DNA from: Candidatus Izemoplasma sp.
Lineage (GTDB): Bacteria > Bacillota_I > Bacilli_A > Izemoplasmatales > Izemoplasmataceae
Length of the DNA stretch: 8,785 bases
Direction of reading: 5' to 3'
NCBI GenBank assembly: GCA_007123975.1
Contig: SLFZ01000005.1
Span: forward strand, 1-8,785
In this document: piece by piece, positions 5,970 through 8,785 of the stretch
How positions within the stretch are numbered: the first letter of the stretch is position 1
Layout: the number at the start of each line of letters is the position of its first letter
Made by a program: the position numbers and the translations under genes
Notes under the pieces: generated by a model
Told to the model about the DNA's origin: nothing
Database searches by the model: none
What the model saw: the letters and a program-made list of their open reading frames with translations, nothing else

Positions 5970-6725
5970 ATGGACATCATCGTCTACACCATCATCACCA
6001 TCGTGTTACTGGTCTCTGCCATGATTAAAGGCGTCAGTGGTTTTGGGACCAGTTTGATTGCCATCCCCAGTTTGATTGCGCTCGGGGTGATGGGCCCTGC
6101 CGATGCACGTGCGCTTATCGTATCGATCAATCTAGTTTTAAACATGATTATTTTAATCTCAGCACGCAAACTCACGTTTGAGCACGCAAGACCGTACATG
6201 TTGTTAATCGTGTCGGTTTTTGTTGCGGCGTTGTTGGCTGGCTTTTTGTTGCCGCGCGTCACCGCCGATATCTTCCATGTGCTCATGGGCGTGCTGCTTA
6301 TCTTGACGGCAATCAATCGATTTTTTGATGTGCGATTTACCATCGAACATCCGAAACGTTATTTTGTGCCCCTTGGTTTTGTCGGTGGGACGTTGAACAC
6401 GTTAATTGGTGCTGGCAGCGTTCCGGTGTTGATTTTTCTCGCCAACAGCAAAACCAAGAAGACCGATTTTCGTGTCACCGTGTCGCTTTTTTTGCTCATC
6501 TTGAACGCGGGAAGCCTCATTTCGTTTTTGCTGGCTGGAACTTATTCAAGCGATATTGCCCTGCTCGGAGTCGTTTTTGCGCCAGTGATGATCTTCGGCA
6601 CGTTCATCGGCATTCGCTTCCAGCATCACGTCAACGAACAACTGTTTAAAAAAATCGTTGCGGTGCTTTTGTTCGTCATCGGCATCAATGGGATACTGAA
6701 TTTGTTCTTCAACCACATGGGATAA
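5970..6725 (+). CDS. TauE/SafE (DUF81) family sulfite/anion exporter-like membrane permease
   Basis: Integral membrane protein of 251 residues with about eight hydrophobic segments. The two family repeats are visible: KGVSGFGTSLIAIPSLIALG in the N-terminal half, and GFVGGTLNTLIGAGSVPVLI in the C-terminal half. Family members export or import small anions such as sulfite, sulfoacetate or other organosulfur compounds; the substrate here cannot be read from sequence. The start at 5970 is chosen because GGAGG (5958-5962) lies 7 nt upstream and the protein then has normal family length. An in-frame TTG at 5907 would add 21 residues encoded by the promoter and Shine-Dalgarno sequence. Divergent from the TetR gene, which probably regulates it, and followed by a terminator. 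Confidence 0.92.
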   Translation: MDIIVYTIITIVLLVSAMIKGVSGFGTSLIAIPSLIALGVMGPADARALIVSINLVLNMIILISARKLTFEHARPYMLLIVSVFVAALLAGFLLPRVTADIFHVLMGVLLILTAINRFFDVRFTIEHPKRYFVPLGFVGGTLNTLIGAGSVPVLIFLANSKTKKTDFRVTVSLFLLILNAGSLISFLLAGTYSSDIALLGVVFAPVMIFGTFIGIRFQHHVNEQLFKKIVAVLLFVIGINGILNLFFNHMG

Positions 6726-6727
6726 TA

Positions 6728-6751
6728 AAAAGAGCGCGGATGCGCTCTTTT
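6728..6751. terminator. Bidirectional terminator between tauE-like and ggt genes
   Basis: Ten-bp perfect stem AAAAGAGCGC (6728-6737) with GCGCTCTTTT (6742-6751) and a GGAT loop. It lies between convergent stop codons at 6723-6725 (plus) and 6755-6757 (minus); A/T tracts on both sides allow use from either direction. Confidence 0.92.
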
Positions 6752-6754
6752 ATA

Positions 6755-8359
6755 TTACCAGACAGCGATATGCCCGTCGGCACGTTTTTCTGTGCCACCA
6801 ACGTAGGCACGAGCCTTTAAGTTTTGAATGATAATTTGACCGCGGCCATAACGAGCAACCCCATCATCAATGACAACGTCGTGCCCTCGTTTTTTAAGGT
6901 CTTTAATAAGATGTTCAGGCATCGCTTTTTCGATGTACAGCCGTTTTCCTGATTCCCAAAACCAACGCGGTCCATCGAGTGCGCTTTGGGGATTGTCGCC
7001 GTCGTCAATCAGACGACTCAACACTTGCATATGGCCTTGCGGCTGCATGAAACCGCCCATCACACCAAAGGCGCAGACGGCCTCGCCCGGTTTAACGTAC
7101 ATGCCTGGGATGATGGTATGAAAGGTTCGTTTCGATGGACCATACGCGTTAGGATGCCCAGGTTTTGCGTTGAAATTATGCGCTCGGTTTTGCAAGGCAA
7201 TGCCAGTCCCCGGGACGACGACACCTGATCCAAAGCCCATGTAGTTGCTTTGGATGAAGGAAACCATGTTTCCATCGGCGTCGGCGGTCGACAAGTAGAC
7301 TGTGCCCCCACGTGGCGGGGTGAAGTCGGTGATGTCGGTGGCGTGTGTGCCAATTTGATCGGCAAGCTTTTCGAGGTATGAAGGTGTCAAAAAAGAACTG
7401 GGCGCTTTATTCATTGAGGTCGTGTCTGCAACGTGGTTAAACGCATCGACCGATGCACGTTTTAATGCTTCAATTTGCTCATGCATGCCCACAGTGCCAC
7501 GGTCGTGTAGTTGCTCAAGAATGCCTAAGCCTTCGAGCGCGATGATTCCTTGGGTGTTTGGGGGAAGTTCGTAAACATCATGCCCTCGATAGCGAACACA
7601 AAGTGGATCAACCCATTCTGCGGTATGCGCTGCCAAGTCATCGCGTGAAAGCAGACCGTTATGAATGCGCATGGTTCGATCGATTTTATCGGCAATCTCG
7701 CCGCGGTAAAAAGCTTCGCCGTTGGTTTCGCCGATGGCTTTTAAGGTGCTGGCATGTCCAGGGAACTTGACGACGTCACCCACCTCGGGTGCTTGACCGC
7801 CAGGTGCGAAAGTGTCGAACCACGCGGCAAACTCGTCGCCTTTAAAGCGCACTTTATAGGCGTTGAATGCCATGTGCCAAAATTGAGCCACCACGGGCGA
7901 CACCGGGTAGCCTTCCTCAGCGTAATGGATGGCTGGTTCAAGTGCTTTTAACAGGGGCAATTTTCCGAAACGTTCAGAGAGCGCAACCCATGCGGAAGGG
8001 GCTCCTGGGACGGTGATTGGCAACACACCATAGGGTGGAATTGCATCAACACCGCGGGAGGATAACGATTCATGCGTCATCGCTTTTGGTGAGCGCCCAC
8101 TGCCATTGAGTCCATGCACCTTCCCATCGAGGTAAACTAGTGCGAACGCATCGCCGCCGATACCGTTTGACGTCGGCTCAACGACGGTAAGGGCAGCCGC
8201 GGTGGCAATGGCGGCGTCGACGGCGTTCCCACCGGCTTTCAGTGTGTCCAGTCCAGCTTGTGCAGCCAATGGCTGCGAGGTTGCCACCATGCCTTTTTTG
8301 GCATAGAGTGCGGTGCGTTTTCCGGGATAAGAATATGTGGTGTTTCGATACGAATTCAT
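6755..8359 (-). CDS. Gamma-glutamyltransferase family protein (YwrD-like, no signal peptide)
   Basis: A 534-residue Ntn-hydrolase proenzyme. Gamma-glutamyltransferases cleave or transfer the gamma-glutamyl group of glutathione and related compounds after self-cleavage before a catalytic Thr. The large-subunit part has AGGNAVDAAIATAAALTVVEPTSNGIGGD (42-70) and GSGRSPKA (86-93), where R89 aligns with the substrate-carboxylate Arg (R114 in E. coli). The small subunit should begin at T353 in GGTVYLSTADADGNMVSF, followed by GFGSGVVVPGTGI (375-387) and the oxyanion pair G435-G436 in VMGGFMQPQGH. All key residues are present, so it is probably active. No signal peptide is seen, unlike secreted GGTs, so it is likely cytosolic. 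The start at 8359 follows AGGAGG (plus 8366-8371) by 6 nt; an upstream in-frame ATG near 8428 lacks this. Natural substrate unknown. Confidence 0.92.
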   Translation of the reverse strand: MNSYRNTTYSYPGKRTALYAKKGMVATSQPLAAQAGLDTLKAGGNAVDAAIATAAALTVVEPTSNGIGGDAFALVYLDGKVHGLNGSGRSPKAMTHESLSSRGVDAIPPYGVLPITVPGAPSAWVALSERFGKLPLLKALEPAIHYAEEGYPVSPVVAQFWHMAFNAYKVRFKGDEFAAWFDTFAPGGQAPEVGDVVKFPGHASTLKAIGETNGEAFYRGEIADKIDRTMRIHNGLLSRDDLAAHTAEWVDPLCVRYRGHDVYELPPNTQGIIALEGLGILEQLHDRGTVGMHEQIEALKRASVDAFNHVADTTSMNKAPSSFLTPSYLEKLADQIGTHATDITDFTPPRGGTVYLSTADADGNMVSFIQSNYMGFGSGVVVPGTGIALQNRAHNFNAKPGHPNAYGPSKRTFHTIIPGMYVKPGEAVCAFGVMGGFMQPQGHMQVLSRLIDDGDNPQSALDGPRWFWESGKRLYIEKAMPEHLIKDLKKRGHDVVIDDGVARYGRGQIIIQNLKARAYVGGTEKRADGHIAVW

Positions 8360-8386
8360 GGTTAGCCTCCTAGTCATGTCATTATA

Positions 8387-8415
8387 ATGATAGCACGGCA
8401 TTTGCATGTTGGCGA
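8387..8415 (-). promoter_or_regulatory. Possible promoter of the ggt gene
   Basis: On the minus strand, TCGCCA (plus 8410-8415) and TATCAT (plus 8387-8392) have a 17-bp spacer. A perfect TATAAT at 8381-8386 is an alternative -10, but has a poor -35 partner. A copy of ATTTGCAT (8400-8407) lies in the spacer. Confidence 0.4.
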
Positions 8416-8431
8416 ATATTTTAGGCATTCT

Positions 8432-8452
8432 AAATGCAAATCATTTGCATTT
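8432..8452. promoter_or_regulatory. Perfect 10-1-10 palindrome, Fur/Zur-family-like operator
   Basis: AAATGCAAAT (8432-8441), a central C, then the exact reverse complement ATTTGCATTT (8443-8452). The layout matches the B. subtilis Zur box (AAAT...AT-N-AT...ATTT), with different inner bases, and the odd-centred Fur-family operators in general. It covers the -35 region of the lipoprotein promoter, where a bound repressor would block RNA polymerase. Further copies of ATTTGCAT lie at 8449-8456 and 8400-8407. Assignment to Zur is inference. Confidence 0.75.
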
Positions 8453-8472
8453 GCATTAGGACGTAGTATAAT
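8445..8472 (+). promoter_or_regulatory. Promoter of the lipoprotein gene
   Basis: TTGCAT (8445-8450) and a perfect TATAAT (8467-8472) with a 16-bp spacer; shifting the -35 to TTTGCA (8444-8449) gives 17 bp. The start would be near 8479. The -35 lies inside the palindrome at 8432-8452. Confidence 0.78.
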
Positions 8473-8510
8473 GCCAGTAGAAAATTAGCCTTGATTTGGA
8501 GGAAGAAATC

Positions 8511-8785
8511 ATGATAAAGAAAATGCTACCAGTGTTTCTGTTTGTTTTTTTCATGCTCGTGTTGAGCGCTTGTGGAACTTCATCAGATGACATCGGCGAG
8601 TTCAAGATTCTCGATCGCCGGAACAACGAAGACGTGGTTGCTTATGTCCACGACGACCACTGGGATGGCAGTTTGCCCAATGTCAACCTCGGCAGCAACA
8701 TCTCGCTTGGTGCCTACATCGAGTCGGCAGACGGGCGCGAGCGCGAGCTTGATTCCGATGGGTCACACAACGGCTTCACCGTGAG
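8511..8785 (+). CDS. Putative metal-binding lipoprotein, N-terminal part (3' end outside window)
   Basis: The first 91 residues of an exported lipoprotein; the frame is open to the window edge. Residues 1-20 are a signal peptide (MIKK, then a hydrophobic stretch rich in Phe, Leu and Val) ending in the lipobox LSAC, so C21 should be lipidated and the protein anchored outside the cytoplasmic membrane. The mature part contains AYVHDDHWDGSLP (44-56), a His/Asp cluster (H47, D48, D49, H50, D52), with H86 further on. This looks like a metal site, but I cannot name the family with confidence. The start follows GGAGG (8498-8502) by 8 nt. The upstream palindrome overlapping its promoter suggests metal-dependent repression. 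A role in zinc or other metal capture is a hypothesis, not a demonstrated function. Confidence 0.8.
   Translation, partial: MIKKMLPVFLFVFFMLVLSACGTSSDDIGEFKILDRRNNEDVVAYVHDDHWDGSLPNVNLGSNISLGAYIESADGRERELDSDGSHNGFTV

Noticed and set aside
5819..6028. Short plus-strand frame rich in His near its end, before and overlapping the TauE/SafE start
   Set aside because: It spans both divergent promoters and overlaps the permease start in another frame; its His-rich run is just the out-of-frame reading of ATCATC-type codons.
7060..7365. Second minus-strand frame within the gamma-glutamyltransferase gene
   Set aside because: Proline/serine-rich alternate-frame shadow; the main frame is intact across this region with all catalytic motifs.
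8360..8428. Upstream start for the gamma-glutamyltransferase at about 8428
   Set aside because: The extra 23 residues cover the probable promoter and Shine-Dalgarno sequence, and the ATG at 8357-8359 has a good AGGAGG.
1..8785. CRISPR array, tRNA, insertion sequence or attachment site
   Set aside because: No regularly spaced long repeats, cloverleaf patterns, transposase genes or terminal inverted repeats were seen; the window reads as ordinary chromosomal operons.

Overview
The window looks like chromosomal DNA of a Gram-positive-type bacterium (Bacillota or a relative that uses the standard code). It has strong AGGAGG-type ribosome binding sites, TATAAT -10 boxes with 16-17 bp spacers, compact stem-loop terminators with T-tracts, a lipobox lipoprotein and families common in Bacillota (long-form DtxR/MntR, PadR with HAAS/DUF4097, YxjI-like LURP-one, TauE/SafE, YwrD-like gamma-glutamyltransferase). 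Base composition is near 50% GC. UGA is a stop codon throughout, which rules out the Mycoplasma/Spiroplasma code. I cannot name a genus. No tRNA, rRNA, CRISPR or insertion sequence was seen.

Layout. (1) 1-1915: the 3' end of a metal-uptake operon of the tro/mnt type: the tail of one ABC permease, a second permease (122-1240) and a long-form DtxR/MntR regulator (1237-1893). They are joined by two ATGA stop/start overlaps and closed by a terminator. The second permease ends in a soluble, winged-helix-like tail, and the fragment of the first seems to end the same way. (2) 1924-3259: a monocistronic CPA2-type cation/proton antiporter with its own promoter and terminator. (3) 3271-4614: a PadR regulator overlapping a HAAS-DUF4097 protein by 56 nt, ending in a C(UUCG)G terminator. 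(4) 4619-5214: a LURP-one/YxjI-like protein, with a terminator shared with the convergent TetR gene. (5) 5214-6751: a TetR regulator divergent from a TauE/SafE membrane permease, so the regulator may control the transporter. (6) 6728-8359: a minus-strand gamma-glutamyltransferase. (7) 8360-8785: a divergent control region and the start of a lipoprotein with a His/Asp-rich motif, cut off by the window edge.

The most interesting stretch is 8400-8457. It holds a perfect 10-1-10 inverted repeat with Fur/Zur-type architecture lying over the -35 box of the lipoprotein promoter, plus extra copies of the same ATTTGCAT element. With the lipoprotein's motif (H47, D48, D49, H50, D52), this suggests a metal-starvation-induced lipoprotein, possibly for zinc. 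The window would then have metal homeostasis at both ends. The other notable points are the permease/DNA-binding-domain fusion, the PadR/HAAS overlap, and the regular 19-residue period of the DUF4097 repeats in a protein with no membrane segment.
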